Origin: Streptomyces thinghirensis
GTDB lineage: Bacteria; Actinomycetota; Actinomycetia; Streptomycetales; Streptomycetaceae
DNA length: 64,000 nt
Reading direction: 5' to 3'
Assembly: GCA_021502835.1 (NCBI GenBank)
Contig: JAKFGP010000008.1
Coordinates: 186,001 to 250,000, forward strand
A program made the position numbers and the translations under genes. The notes beneath the pieces were generated by a model. That model was not told where the DNA came from. It searched no databases and saw only the letters and a program-made list of their open reading frames with translations. Shown here piece after piece: positions 9,794 to 22,890 of this stretch (its first letter is position 1; every line of letters starts with the position of its first letter).

Positions 9794-10125
9794 ATGGCCA
9801 TGCCCCGTCCGACTGCCGCACAGTTCGCCTACGGTTCGTGCACCGTGATCTTCTCGACGCTCGCCATGCTGCTGCTGTCACAGACGAGTTCGGGCCCCCG
9901 GAATCACCGTCATCGTCGTCGCGGCGCTCGCTCTCGGGCTGCTGGTCGCCATGACGGTCCCCCCTGCCCAGGACGCGCACGGTGACCGCCGTGCCGGCCC
10001 GCAGGCCGGCCGCGGCCCAGGAGCCGGTGCCGGCGGCCCGGGTCTCCGCGGGGGCGCGCGAACCGGCCCGCGGCCGCCGCCTGACACTCGCCTTCCAGGG
10101 TTTCAGCGGTCTCAGCGGGCGCTGA
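9794..10125 (+). CDS. Small membrane protein of unknown function
   Basis: About 110 residues, starting at the ATG at 9794 (MAMPRPTAAQFAYGS). The first hydrophobic segment is VIFSTLAMLLLSQ. After a frame change near 9897 a second follows, ITVIVVAALALGLLVAM. Another change near 9963 leads into a positively charged Ala/Pro/Arg-rich tail (TRTVTAVPARRPAAAQEP). Read without further change it ends at 10125 and overlaps the convergent RDD gene by 14 bases; one more deleted base would end it near 10084. Two membrane helices with a short cytoplasmic tail are all that can be said. No family recognised. Confidence 0.55.
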
Positions 10126-10897
10126 CCACCACCGTCTTGGCCGCCTTGTCGTGCAGGCCCTGCTTGTAGGGCCGGTCGAAGAAGCTCCAGCCGCCCGCGA
10201 TGATCGTCCAGACACACGCGCAGCAGAAGGCGAACGGGATCCACAGCACCAGGGCGCGGATCAGCGACGTCTGCACGGAGGGCGTGGCGCCGTTGTCCAG
10301 GTTGGCCACGCGCAGGCCGAGCCACTTCTTGCCCAGGGTCTGGCCCGTCTTGCTGGTCATGTAGGTGTCGTAGGCGATGTAGAGCACGGCGGCGATCAGC
10401 GACTGCCCGAACGACTTGCCGATCTCGACCTCGTCGCCGTCCACTTGGTACTCCTGGACGTTGAAGGCCCAGCTGAGCAGCCAGACCACGATGCCCACGA
10501 GGATCATGTCGATGATCCGCGCGAGCGTGCGCCGTCCGCTGTCGGCGAGCGGCGGCATGCCGGCGAGCGGATCGGATCCGCCGCCGTACGGATCACCGCC
10601 GTACGGCCCGCCGCCACCGGGGGCGGGGCGCCGTACGGTCCCGCCGCCACCGGGGGCGGAGCGCCGTACGGTCCGCCGCCACCGGGGCGGCGGAGCGCCG
10701 TAGGGCCCGCCGCCGGGAGGCGGGGCGCCGTGGGAGCCTCCCGCCGCTGGGAGGCGGGGGCGGGTTGTTGTACGGCGAGCCCGTGTCGCCCTCGCCGGGG
10801 CCGGGTTCCGGACCCGGCCCGGGGGACGAGGGGCGCTTCCTGAACGGGTCGTCTTCCGGCGGCTGCCCGCCGGAGCCGGGGGCGGTTCACTGCTCAT
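10112..10897 (-). CDS. RDD family membrane protein with Pro/Gly/Tyr-rich N terminus
   Basis: About 255 residues. The ATG at 10897 gives MSSEPPPAPAGSRRK. The first 110 residues are low complexity, with repeated GGGPYGAPPP-like units that make the DNA repetitive between 10570 and 10760; several indels fall there. The RDD domain follows: RTLARIIDMILVGIVVWLLS (Arg and Asp-Asp-like positions in the first helix), QSLIAAVLYIAYDTYMTSKT, GQTLGKKWLGLRVANLD and a last hydrophobic helix around FAFCCACVWTIIAGG. It ends DKAAKTVVVSAR. RDD proteins are membrane proteins of mostly unknown role, some linked to ion or solute transport. A second RDD gene lies just upstream. Confidence 0.8.
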   Translation of the reverse strand: MSSEPPPAPAGSRRKTTRSGSAPRPPGRVRNPAPARATRARRTTTRPRLPAAGGSHGAPPPGGGPYGAPPPRWRRTVRRSAPGGGGTVRRPAPGGGGPYGGDPYGGGSDPLAGMPPLADSGRRTLARIIDMILVGIVVWLLSWAFNVQEYQVDGDEVEIGKSFGQSLIAAVLYIAYDTYMTSKTGQTLGKKWLGLRVANLDNGATPSVQTSLIRALVLWIPFAFCCACVWTIIAGGWSFFDRPYKQGLHDKAAKTVVVSAR

Positions 10898-11010
10898 GGC
10901 CCGAGTCGACCGCGAACCCCCCGACGGCGCATCCGGCGAGCCGCCGTCCGGGTACGGGTGCCTCCGGCGGCGGGGCCGACGCGCCCCTTATGGGCGCGTC
11001 CACTGCACGT

Positions 11011-11072
11011 GCCTCAAGGGGCGCGGGGAACTGCGCGAGCAACCACAACCCACCCGCAGCCGGCCGCGAGAC
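11011..11072. repeat. Dispersed intergenic repeat, copy 1
   Basis: The sequence GGGGCGCGGGGAACTGCGCG followed by a GCxACCACxAC and CCGCAGCCG-like stretch lies between the two RDD genes. Closely related copies occur at about 38518-38590 and 42671-42740 in the same plus-strand orientation. It has hairpin potential and no coding capacity. Confidence 0.6.
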
Positions 11073-11097
11073 AGACGCCCCCCGGCCTCCCGCCCGG

Positions 11098-12822
11098 CTA
11101 GCCCGCGACAAACGTGCGGGATGCCTTGTCGTGCCAGCACTGGTGCCACGGGCGGTCGAACAGGCACCACGCGACGCCGACCACTCCCACGACCAACAGG
11201 CCGGGGACGCTGTACACCAGCCAGCGGCGCAGGGGCCGCGCCGAAGGACGGGGGCTCGTGGGCCTCGATGTCCCGTACCTCCAGGCCGAGCAGCTTCTTG
11301 CCCAGGGTGCGGCCCCACTTGGCGGTGGGCAGCGCCTCGTGGAGCGACGCCGAAGAGCAGCAGGACGGCCAGGACGATGCCCAGGTACGTGGAGGTCGTG
11401 CCGTCGAGCAGCCATACCGTGACCGTCTCGCCGGAGAGCTTGGCCTCGTCGATCTTGCCGTTGACGTGGTCGACCGCCTTCATGCCGAGGGCACGGCGGC
11501 CACGCCCGTGACGCCCGCCAGGACCACGGTGTCGATCAGCCGGGCGGCCAGCCGCTTGCCGAGCCCGGCGGGGCGGGCCTCCGCCTGGCGCCGGGCAGCA
11601 GCCTGGAACACGTCCTCGACCGGCGGCTTCCAGGGCGTGACGGGCTGCTCGTCCCCGCCGGCGCCGGCGAGCCGGTGCACCTGCTGTGCCCACGAGGACT
11701 GGCCGCCGCCGGGGCCGGCCGCGAGCGGGGCCGAGGCGCCAGGCTGCGGGGCGGCAGGCTGTGACGGGGCGGGCTGCGGGGCGGCGGCTTGGTGGGGGAC
11801 GGACGGGCCGGTGGGGCCGCCTGTCTGCTGAGGGCCGGAAGGGGCTGTGGGAGCGGGGGCCTGTGCTGCCGCCGCTCGGGCGGCGCGCGCCTCCCCGGCG
11901 TTGAAGCCGGGGCCACCCGAGCCGCGCGCGGGAGATCGCGCGGAAGGTCACGGTGCCCTCGTCGGTGGCGGCACCGCCGTCCGAGGCGCCCGGGGCCTGG
12001 GCGCCCTGGGACTCGGCCGTCGGCCGCCCGGAAGACGAAGGTGTTGCCCGACCCGGCCTCCGTCTCGCCGGAGGACGCGGTCCCCCGCCGAGGCGTCCGA
12101 CCGCCTGGAACGGGCGTCGTCGCCCTGCGCGGACCGGGCGTCGGCGGACCGCCCGCCACCCGCTGGGCCCTCCGGGTACGGAGCCGCCACCGGCGGCCCC
12201 GGCCGGGGTTCCACTCGCCGCGCCCCTCACCGGCACCGGCACTGGCGGGTCCGCCAGAGGCACGCCCGGCCTGAGCACCGCCCACCGCGCCCGCACCGGC
12301 ACCAGCGGGACCGCCAGAAGCAGCCCCGGCCTGAGCACCTGCCGCCGCGCCCGCACCGGAGCCCGGACGGGCCGAGCCGCTGCCCGCGTCGGCGGGGGCC
12401 GGGCTCGGCCGTCGCTCCCCCCGGCCGGTCCCGCGCCCCGGGCGTGCGGGACCCTCGGGTCCGCGCCCTGGGCGGTGCCCGGCCAGGCGACGCGGTGGTT
12501 CGGATCGTCGGCGAAGCCGGACTGGCGGGAGCGGTCGGCGCCCCAGGCCGTCGCGGGTTCCGGGCGGCTGCCGTGCTGGGACGCGGCGCCGGGCGGCTCG
12601 TCGACCGGGTCCTCGTCGAAGAAGTGCGGGCCGGTCTCCTCGACGGAGGGCCGCGCGCCGGGCGGCGGCGCGAGCGACTCGCCGTCCTTGGGGGCGGGGC
12701 GGCTGGTGCCCGGCACCCAGGAGGCGCCGTTCCAGTACCGGACGTATCCAGGAATGGACGGGTCCGGGTAATACCCTTCGCGGGGCCTGTCGTCGCCGGG
12801 GGGCCGGGGTTGGGGCGCTCAT
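11098..12822 (-). CDS. DUF2510-RDD membrane protein
   Basis: About 570 residues after frame joining. The ATG at 12822 begins MSAPTPAPGDD. A DUF2510 motif follows at once, with GYYPDPSIPGYVRYWNG and SWVPG, a short tryptophan-rich module often found at the N terminus of actinobacterial membrane proteins. Residues about 60-400 are low complexity (Ala, Pro, Gly), and this region is so rich in indels that the frame cannot be followed reliably. The RDD domain returns at the C terminus: GLGKRLAARLIDTVVLAGV and later FDRPWHQCWHDKASRTFVAG before the stop at 11098. Function is unknown. It lies upstream of a second RDD gene on the same strand and may be its co-regulated paralogue. Confidence 0.75.
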
Positions 12823-13075
12823 GTCCGTCGTCCCGTATCTGCTCGGGGGTTGATATGGGGGCTCAACATATCTATCAGACGGGCGCAATCCGCACCGCCG
12901 GTCCCGCCGGACCCACCCTTTCCGGGCAACCTCTGCATGGACCTTCACACCGGGGACAGAGGTTGGAAAAAAGTTCCGCGAATCCGCGTAACGCTCGCGG
13001 CCCCGGCCGCTCTCACTCGTGCGGGCTCGTTCCAGGCGGCCCGTGCGGACCCGCACGAGAGAGGACAACCCCGCC

Positions 13076-13494
13076 ATGCACCCCAACCCCACCGTCGTGG
13101 AACGCGAACTGGAGCTGCGGCTCATCCTGTCGCCCGAGCGCGGCATCCCGGTACCGGCCCTGCTCGGCTACCACACCGACGACCCGTACGCCGTCCACAT
13201 CACCTTCCACATCGACTCCGGCCACCCGGTGCACTGGACGTTCGCCCGCGATCTGCTGGTGGAGGGGTGTTCCGGCCGTGCGGGCACGGGGACGTGCGGG
13301 TGTGGCCGTCGAAGGCGGAGGGCCGCAGCGTGGTGCTGATGGGGCTGAGCAGCCCGGACGGCGACGCCCTTCTGGAGGCGCCGACGGCGCAGGTGTCGGC
13401 CTGGCTGGAGCGGACCCTGCGAGCGGTGCCGCCCGGCACGGAGGGCGGGCAGCTCGGTATCGACGACGGGCTGGCCGAGCTGCTCGCCCGGTGA
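13076..13494 (+). CDS. ssgG: SsgA-like sporulation protein SsgG
   Basis: A 138-residue SsgA-like protein; this family controls septum placement and cell-wall remodelling during sporulation and is confined to morphologically complex actinomycetes. The ATG at 13076 begins MHPNPTVVERELELRLILSP. Family landmarks YHTDDPYAVHITFHIDSG and VHWTFARDLLVEG precede a one-base deletion near 13265, after which FRPCGHGDVRVWPS continues to the C terminus GIDDGLAELLAR. The assignment to SsgG, not another SsgA-like protein, rests on recalled gene context beside the glycolate-oxidase-like gene and HPPD. Convergent with the downstream flavoprotein gene. Confidence 0.85.
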
Positions 13495-13507
13495 CGGGGA
13501 GGAACGG

Positions 13508-14950
13508 TCAGAAGAGCTTGCCCGGGTTGAGGATGTCCAGCGGGTCGAAGGCCTGCTTGACCGCCCGCTGCATCTCCAGGCCCACCGGGCCGATCTCCCG
13601 CGCCAGCCACTCCTTCTTCAGGACGCCCACGCCGTGCTCGCCGGTGATGGTGCCGCCCAGTTCCAGGCCGAGGGCCATGATCTCGTCGAAGGACTCGCGG
13701 GCGCGCCGGGACTCGTCGGGGTCCTGGGCGTCGAAGCCAGACGGTGGGGTGGGTGTTGCCGTCGCCCGCGTGGGCGCACACGCCGATGGTGAGGTCGTAC
13801 TTGGCGGCGACGCGCTCGATGCCCTCCAGCATGTCGCCGAGCCGGGACCGGGGCACGCACACGTCGTCGATCATCGTCGTGCCCTTGACGGCCTCGAGGG
13901 CGGTGAGGGACAGGCGGCGGGCCTGGAGGAGGAGTTCGGACTCGGCCGCGTCGTCGGCGGGGACCACCTGCGGCGCCCGCGGCTCCCTACAGCCGTGCCG
14001 CCGACGGCGGCGAGGTCGGCGGCCGGGTCGGCGGTGTCGAAGGCGGCGAGCAGCAGGGCCTCGGTGGTCTCCGGCAGCCCCATGGGCGAGGTCGTTGACC
14101 GCCTTGACGGTCGTACGGTCCATCAGTTCGAGGAGGGACGGCACGTGCCCGCCCTCCATGATCGGCAGATCGCGTCGCAGGCGGCGGTCGCGGAGGCGAA
14201 CTCGGCGGCCAGCACGAGCTGCTCGGGCGGCTTGGGGCGCAGGGCGAGGACGGCCCGTACGACGATGCCGAGGGAGCCCTCGGAGCCGACGAAGAGGCGG
14301 GTGAGGCCGTACCCGGCGACGCCCTTCGCGGTGCGGCGGCCGGTGGACATCAGGCGGCCGTCGGCGAGGACGACGTCCAGGCCGAGGACGTACTCGGCGG
14401 TCGCACCCCGTACTTGACGCAGCACAGGCCGCCGGAGGTGGTACCGATGTTGCCGCCGATGGTGCACATCTCCCAGCTGGAGGGGTCGGGCGGGTAGTAC
14501 AGGCCGTGTTCGTTCACCGCGCGGGAGAGCGTGGCGTTGACGACGCCCGGTTCGACTGACGGTGACGCGGTCGACCGGGTTGATCTCCAGGATGCGGTCC
14601 ATCCTGGTCAGCGAGAGCACGATGCAGCCGTCGCTGGCGTTGGCCGCGCCGGACAGGCCGGTGCGGGCGCCCTGCGGGACGACGGGGACGCGGAGCGCGG
14701 TGGCGGTGCGCATCACGTGCTGGACCTCCTCCACGGTGCGCGGCAGGACCACCGCCGCCCGGGGGCGCCGGCCGGGCAGAAGCTCGCCATGTCGTTGGCG
14801 TAGGAGGCGGTGACGTCGGGGTCGGTGAGGACGGACTCGGCCGGCAGGCCCGGCGAGCAGCCGGTCGACGAGGGTGCCGGAGGCCGCCGTGACCGCTCCG
14901 GCTTCGTGGGCTGCGTCGTCTTTGTCGCGAGGCGCTTCGATACGGCTCAT
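13508..14950 (-). CDS. FAD-linked oxidase, glycolate oxidase GlcD-like
   Basis: Flavoprotein of the PCMH/GlcD family, about 475 residues, which oxidises 2-hydroxy acids such as glycolate or D-lactate. The ATG at 14950 gives [17 protein letters not shown]. The FAD-binding core includes [20 protein letters not shown] and [16 protein letters not shown], then [20 protein letters not shown] with [15 protein letters not shown]. The C-terminal domain has [18 protein letters not shown], the usual metal-site His region, and ends [10 protein letters not shown]. Frame changes occur near 14850, 14790, 14560, 14410, 14160, 14080, 13990 and 13740. The substrate cannot be assigned from sequence alone. Confidence 0.85.
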
Positions 14951-15049
14951 GATCGGAGGTTCGCACCCGGGGGCCATCGGTGTGAACCCCGTCGACGGCA
15001 CCCGGCGCAAGTCCCGGTGCGATCGTCGCATTGGCGCACAGTAAGCGCC

Positions 15050-17725
<2,676 letters not shown>

Positions 17726-17748
17726 TTACCGGCCGGGAGGGCGCGGGC

Positions 17749-18231
17749 ATGGCGATCGATCGACTGGACGGGCGGATCATCGGGCTGCTGGCCCGGGAGC
17801 CGCGGATCGGGGTGCTGGAGATGTCCCGGCGGCTGGGCGTGGCGCGCGGCACCGTGCAGGCGCGGCTGGACCGGCTTCAGTCGAACGGAGTCATCCGCGG
17901 CTTCGGCCCCGAGGTGGATCCGGCGGCGCTCGGCTACCCGGTCACCGCGTTCGCCACGCTCCAGATCCGGCAGGGTCAAGGCGCCGACGTACGGGCCCAC
18001 TTGGCGACCGTGCCGGAGGTGCTGGAGCTGCACACCACGACCGGCACCGGGGACATGCTGTGCCGGCTGGTGGCCCGCTCGAACGCCGATCTCCAGCGTG
18101 TGATCGACCTGGTTGTCGGTTTTGATGGCATCGTCCGGGCCTCTACGGCGATCGTCATGGAGAACCCCGTTCCGTTGCGGATCATCCCGCTGGTGGAGCA
18201 GGCGGCCGAGGACAGCGGCAGACGCGACTGA
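17749..18231 (+). CDS. Lrp/AsnC family transcriptional regulator
   Basis: A 160-residue regulator with an N-terminal helix-turn-helix (LDGRIIGLLAREPRIGVLEM and SRRLGVARGTVQARLDRLQ) and a C-terminal RAM ligand-binding domain (VLELHTTTGTGDMLCRLVAR). I chose the ATG at 17749 because the HTH begins at MAIDRLDG; an upstream ATG at 17716 would add 11 residues unlike the family. The gene is divergent from hpd and lies 42 bases before a betaine-type transporter operon on its own strand, so it may control either. The frame is intact. Confidence 0.9.
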   Translation: MAIDRLDGRIIGLLAREPRIGVLEMSRRLGVARGTVQARLDRLQSNGVIRGFGPEVDPAALGYPVTAFATLQIRQGQGADVRAHLATVPEVLELHTTTGTGDMLCRLVARSNADLQRVIDLVVGFDGIVRASTAIVMENPVPLRIIPLVEQAAEDSGRRD

Positions 18232-18273
18232 GACCGGCTCCCCGGCCGGCCCGAATCCCGGAGGTGAGCGGCG

Positions 18274-18921
18274 GTGAACTTCTGGGAGTTCCTGGGCAGT
18301 CGCCACCAGCAGCTGCTCACCGACGCCTACCAGCACGCCAGCGCCGTCTTCCAGTGCATGGTCGTGGCGACGCTGCTCGGGGTCCTGATCGGCGTCGTCA
18401 CCTACCGCAGCGACTGGGCGGGGAACCTGGCGACGCTGACCACGTCGACGATCCTGACCATCCCGTCGCTGGCCATGATCGGTCTGCTCATCCCGATCGT
18501 GGGGCTGGGCGTGCCGCCGACGGTGACCGCGCTGGTCCTGTACGGGCTGCTGCCGATCGTGCTGCAACGCGATCGTCGGCCTGCGCGGGTGGACCCGGCG
18601 CTGGTGGACGCCGCGACGGGCATCGGGATGTCGCGCGTGGCCCGGCTGCTGCGGGTGGAGCTGCCGCTGGCCTGGCCGCCGATCCTCACCGGCATCCGGG
18701 TCTCGACGCAGATGCTGATGGGCATCGCCGCGATCGCCGCCTACGCCTCCGGGCCGGGGCTCGGCAACGAGATCTTCCGCGGGATCGCCTCGCTGGGCAG
18801 CAAGAACGCGCTGAACCAGGTCCTCGCGGGCACGCTCGGCATCATCATCCTGGCGCTGCTGTTCGACGCCGCGTACGTCCTGCTCGGACGGCTGACCATT
18901 CCGAGGGGGATCCGTGTCTGA
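18274..18921 (+). CDS. Glycine betaine/choline-type ABC transporter permease 1
   Basis: A 215-residue inner-membrane permease of the OpuC/ProW type. It starts at GTG 18274 with GGAGG upstream (MNFWEFLGSRHQQLL). The EAA-like cytoplasmic loop VDPALVDAATGIGMSRVARL contacts the ATPase. At 18560-18590 one extra and one missing base cancel, so a short stretch reads VLQRDRRPARVDPAL where relatives have RNAIVGLRGVDPAL. First gene of a four-gene operon whose members overlap by 4 to 8 bases. Confidence 0.88.
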   Translation: MNFWEFLGSRHQQLLTDAYQHASAVFQCMVVATLLGVLIGVVTYRSDWAGNLATLTTSTILTIPSLAMIGLLIPIVGLGVPPTVTALVLYGLLPIVLQRDRRPARVDPALVDAATGIGMSRVARLLRVELPLAWPPILTGIRVSTQMLMGIAAIAAYASGPGLGNEIFRGIASLGSKNALNQVLAGTLGIIILALLFDAAYVLLGRLTIPRGIRV

Positions 18922-20174
18922 GACCACCGGGACGACCGGTCATAGTGCCGCCACCGGGGCGACCATCGAGCTGGACTGCCTGACCAAGCACTACCCCGGC
19001 AACCCGCAGCCGGCCGTCGAGAACGTGTCGATGGAGATCAAGGCCGGCGAGACGGTCATCTTCGTCGGCCCCTCGGGCTGCGGGAAGTCGACCACACTGA
19101 AGATGATCAACCGGCTGATCGAGCCCACCGGCGGACGCATCCGCATCGACGGCGAGGACGTCACCGACATCGACCCGGTGAAGCTGCGCCGCAAGGTCGG
19201 CTACGCGATCCAGGCCTCCGGCCTCTTCCCGCACATGACCGTCGCCCAGAACATCGCGCTGGTACCGAAGATGATCGGCTGGTCGAAGGCGCGGATCCGG
19301 TCGCGGGTGGAGGAGATGCTCGACCTGGTCGGGTTGGACGCCGGGGAGTTCCACGGCCGTTATCCGCGTCAGCTGTCCGGCGGCCAGCAGCAGCGGGTGG
19401 GCGTGGCGCGGGCGCTGGCGGCCGATCCGCCGGTGCTGCTGATGGACGAGCCGTTCGGCGCGGTCGACCCGATCACGCGGGACCACCTCCAGGACGAGCT
19501 GATCCGGCTCCAGCACGAGCTGCACAAGACGATCGTCTTCGTCACCCACGACTTCGACGAGGCGATCAAGCTGGGCGACCGCATCGCCGTGCTGCGCGAG
19601 CGCTCCCACATCGCGCAGTTCGACACCCCGGAGGCCATCCTCACCAACCCGGCGGACGACTTCGTCTCCGGTTTCGTGGGCGCCGGGGGCGGCACTGAAA
19701 CGGCTGAACCTGACCCGCGTACGGGACGTGGGGATCACCGACTACCCGACGGTGACCGTGGAGGACCCGCTCCAGCACATCTTCAACGCGCTGCGGGCGG
19801 CCGGCACCAACGAGATCCTGCTCCTCGACCGGCGCCGCCGCCCCTACAAGTGGCTGCGGCGCGGCGACCTGATGCGGGCCAAGGGCTCGCTGGCCCGAGC
19901 CGGAACGCTGGTCCACGACACGGTGACCCGGGACGCGACCCTGCGGGACGCGCTGGAGGCGGTGCTCACCGACAACACGGGTCGGGTCGCGGTCACCGGG
20001 CGGCGCGGCGAGTACGAGGGCGTCGTCGACATGGAGACGCTGCTGAACTCCGTGCACGAGCTGCTGGAGGCCGACCGGCTGGACGCGCTGGAGCACCAGC
20101 ACGACCTGGAGGAGGCCCGGGCGGAGCAGACCCATGCCGAGCAGGAGGGCTTCGGAGGGGAGGCGAAGGCGTGA
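18914..20174 (+). CDS. Glycine betaine/choline-type ABC transporter ATPase
   Basis: About 420 residues, starting at GTG 18914 and overlapping the permease stop by 8 bases. Walker A GPSGCGKST, Q-loop YAIQASGLFPHM, signature LSGGQQQRVGVARAL, Walker B VLLMDEPFGAVD and switch His in FVTHDFDE are all present. A frame change near 19695 leads to tandem CBS domains (TVEDPLQHIFNALRAAGTNE, AVLTDNTGRVAVTGRRG), which in OpuA-type transporters sense ionic strength or nucleotides. It ends with an acidic, Gln/Glu-rich tail. It overlaps the next permease by 4 bases (GTGA). Confidence 0.92.
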
Positions 20175-21048
20175 GCAGCACTTCCGGCCCTTCGTCCGGC
20201 TCCTCGTCCGGTCGGCAGCCCGAGGGCGAGCGCGAGACCGGGGGATCGCCTACGACGACGAGGACGAGGTGGAGCAGGGAGCCGCGCCCGCCGTCCCCGG
20301 CGGCGACGGAGCGGCGGGTCGGCTGGCGGAAGCTGACCTTCCTGCCCGCGGCCCTGGTCGCCGTACTGCTGGCGACCTGGCTGTGGTTCCGGCAGGCCGA
20401 CCTGGACGCGCTGAGCGAGAACGCCCTGTCGGACGGGCAGGTCACCAAGGCACTGTGGCAGCACGTGCAGCTGACCGTGATCTCCACCTTCTTCGTGCTG
20501 ATCATCGCGATCCCGCTGGGCGTCCTGCTCACCCGCGGGATGTTCCGAAGGCCACGCCGGTGGCGATGGCGTTCGCCAACATGGGCCAGGCGACCCCGGC
20601 GATCGGCCTGCTGGCGCTGCTGGTGATCTGGCTGGGCATCGGCCGCCGGGCCGCCCTGATCGGCATCATCATCTACGCCGTCCTGCCGGTGCTCTCCAAC
20701 ACCATCGCCGGCCTGAAGGCGAACGACCCGACGCTGCTGGAGGCGGCCCGCGGCATCGGCATGTCCCCGCTGGGCGTGCTCACGCGCGTGGAGCTGCCGC
20801 TGGCCGTCCCGCTGATCCTGGCCGGCGTGCGCACGGCCCTCGTCCTCAACGTCGGTACGGCGACGCTGGCCGTCTTCGGCGGGGGCGGCGGGCTGGGCGT
20901 GCTGATCACCACCGGGATCACCAGCCAGCGGATGCCGGTGCTGGTGCTCGGCTCGATCCTCACCGTGGCCCTCGCGCTGCTGGTGGACTGGCTGGCCTCG
21001 CTCGCGGAACTGCTGCTGCGGCCTCGTGGCCTGGAGGTGCGGACATGA
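20171..21048 (+). CDS. Glycine betaine/choline-type ABC transporter permease 2
   Basis: About 290 residues from GTG 20171. A Ser/Gly/Arg-rich cytoplasmic N terminus (SSTSGPSSGSSSGRQ) of about 55 residues precedes the first membrane helix LPAALVAVLLATWLWF. A frame change near 20550 joins to GQATPAIGLLALLVIWLGIG and the EAA loop DPTLLEAARGIGMSPLGV. The long low-complexity N terminus is atypical for the family. It overlaps the binding-protein gene by 4 bases (ATGA). Confidence 0.88.
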
Positions 21049-22043
21049 GCAGGCGGTTCGCGGCACGGCCCCGGGGCCTGCGACGCCGTACGTGGCTGGT
21101 GACGGCGGCGCTGCTGGTGGCGGCCTCCGGCTGCGGGCTGACCAGCGGCTCCCCGATGGTCGACGACGTCGGGCCCGGCACGATCGGGAAGGGCCGGCCG
21201 CTGGAGGGCGCCGACCTGACCGTCGTGTCCAAGCAGTTCACGGAGCAGCTGATCCTCGGTGCGATCATGGGCATCGCCTTCCAGGCGGCCGGCGCGGAGG
21301 TGCTCGACCGTACCGGCATCCAGGGCTCCGTCGGCACCCGGGCGGCGGTGGAGAACGGCGACGCGGACGCCACGTACGAGTACACGGGCACCGCCTGGAT
21401 CACGTACCTGGGGCACGCCGAGCCGATCACCGACCCGCGCGAGCAGTGGGAGGCCGTGCGCGAGGAGGACCTGAAGAAGGGGCTGACCTGGCTGCCGCCG
21501 GCCGAGCTGAACAACACGTACGCGCTCGCGATGAACCAGGCGAACTACAAGAGGTACCGCACGAAGACCCTGTCGGAGGTGGCCGAGCTGTCGAAGTCCG
21601 ACCCGGCCGCGGTGACGCTGTGCGTGGAGGTCGAGTTCGCCAACCGGGCGGACGGGCTGCCGGGCATGGAGAAGGCGTACGGGATGGACATCCCGGCCGG
21701 GAACGTCACGGACATGGACACCGGGATCATCTACACGCAGACGGCCGACGGCGCCTGTACCTACGGCGAGGTATACACCACCGACGGGCGGATCAAGTCG
21801 ATGAACCTGGTGGTGATGGAGGACGACAGAAACTTCTTCCCGAACTACAACGCGGCGCCGATGGTCCGCACGGACGTCCTGAAGAAGTGGCCGGCGATCG
21901 CCGACGTCCTCGCTCCGGTCACCAAGGCGCTCGACAACGACGTGGCGCGGACGCTGAACGCGAAGGTCGACGTCGACGGCGAGGACCCGCACCAGGTGGC
22001 GCTGGACTGGATGGTCGAGAAGGGTTTCGTGACGGAGGGCTGA
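21045..22043 (+). CDS. Glycine betaine/choline-type substrate-binding lipoprotein
   Basis: A 332-residue extracytoplasmic binding protein in one intact frame. It has an Arg-rich N terminus, hydrophobic TWLVTAALLVAA and lipobox ASGC (Cys about residue 29). The OpuAC-like domain starts TVVSKQFTEQLILGAIMG and includes ATYEYTGTAWITYLG; aromatic residues that could form the quaternary-ammonium cage are present but cannot be assigned precisely. Last gene of the operon. Choline, betaine or another compatible solute is the likely ligand. Confidence 0.9.
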   Translation: MSRRFAARPRGLRRRTWLVTAALLVAASGCGLTSGSPMVDDVGPGTIGKGRPLEGADLTVVSKQFTEQLILGAIMGIAFQAAGAEVLDRTGIQGSVGTRAAVENGDADATYEYTGTAWITYLGHAEPITDPREQWEAVREEDLKKGLTWLPPAELNNTYALAMNQANYKRYRTKTLSEVAELSKSDPAAVTLCVEVEFANRADGLPGMEKAYGMDIPAGNVTDMDTGIIYTQTADGACTYGEVYTTDGRIKSMNLVVMEDDRNFFPNYNAAPMVRTDVLKKWPAIADVLAPVTKALDNDVARTLNAKVDVDGEDPHQVALDWMVEKGFVTEG

Positions 22044-22072
22044 GCGAGAGCTGAGCGGGAGCCCCGCCTCCC

Positions 22073-22852
22073 TCAGCAGGTGGGGACCTTGCCCTTGCCG
22101 GTCTCCAGGGCCTTGAGCGAGTCGACGGCCCCGTCGAGGGTGGTGACCGGGATCAGCCTGAGCCCCTTCGGCAGCTCCGCCCGCGCGTCCGAACACTCCG
22201 CCTTCGGCACCAGGAAGACCGTGGCCCCGTCCCGTCGCGCGGCCTGCGTCTTCAACGGCACACCGCCCACGGCGCCGACCTTGCCGCCGGTGCTGATGGT
22301 GCCGGTACCGGCGATGACCCGGCCGCCGGTGAGGTCGCCGGCGCCCAGCTTGTCGACGATGCCGAGGGAGAAGAGCAGTCCGGCGCTGGGGCCGCCGACG
22401 TCCTCCAGGCGCAGCTCGACGTCGACGTCCGCCTCGTCGAGGTCCAGGTGGGCCAGCGCGGCGGTGGTCGCCGCGTCCTGAGACTCCCGCATCTGCTCCT
22501 CGTTGTACTCCTCGATCTCCTTGACGTCGTCGCCGCTCGGGTAGACGGCGTCGCGCGGCATGACCGCCCGGTCGGTGTCGAACCAGCTGCCGAGCACATC
22601 GCCGAGCTTCACGCTCGCGTCCGGGCCGGTCGCCTCGATGGTCGTCATCCGCAGCTGACCGCTCGTCTCGTGGGTGGGCGCGCCCTTGATCGTGATCACC
22701 GGGGCGCCCTGGTTCCGCCCCAGCACGTCGGCCGTCAGGCCCGGCCGCGCCACGGAGAACGGCAACGGCGCGAACACGGCGGTGGCGAGCAGCGCCACGA
22801 CGGGGAGACCGCAAGCGGCGAGGGCCTGGGGGCGCGTGAGACGAGAGAGCAC
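22073..22852 (-). CDS. Lon-like (S16) secreted/membrane serine protease
   Basis: A 259-residue single-frame protein. An N-terminal membrane segment (ALAACGLPVVALLATAVFA) anchors it outside the membrane. The C-terminal half is a Lon protease domain without an AAA module: catalytic Ser in VGGPSAGLLFSLGI and catalytic Lys in TGGKVGAVGGVPLK. Relatives such as YlbL carry a PDZ domain between anchor and protease; I see no clear PDZ fold in the ~100 residues here. It ends ETGKGKVPTC. Substrate unknown. Confidence 0.85.
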   Translation of the reverse strand: MLSRLTRPQALAACGLPVVALLATAVFAPLPFSVARPGLTADVLGRNQGAPVITIKGAPTHETSGQLRMTTIEATGPDASVKLGDVLGSWFDTDRAVMPRDAVYPSGDDVKEIEEYNEEQMRESQDAATTAALAHLDLDEADVDVELRLEDVGGPSAGLLFSLGIVDKLGAGDLTGGRVIAGTGTISTGGKVGAVGGVPLKTQAARRDGATVFLVPKAECSDARAELPKGLRLIPVTTLDGAVDSLKALETGKGKVPTC

Positions 22853-22890
22853 GGGGTCAATCTAACGCGACAGGGCTGGCGCCCCAGCCG

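Noticed and set aside
10570..10760. Repetitive CCGCCGTACGG-type DNA as a CRISPR or mobile repeat
   Set aside because: It is the coding sequence of a Gly/Pro/Tyr-rich protein tail; there are no unique spacers of constant length.
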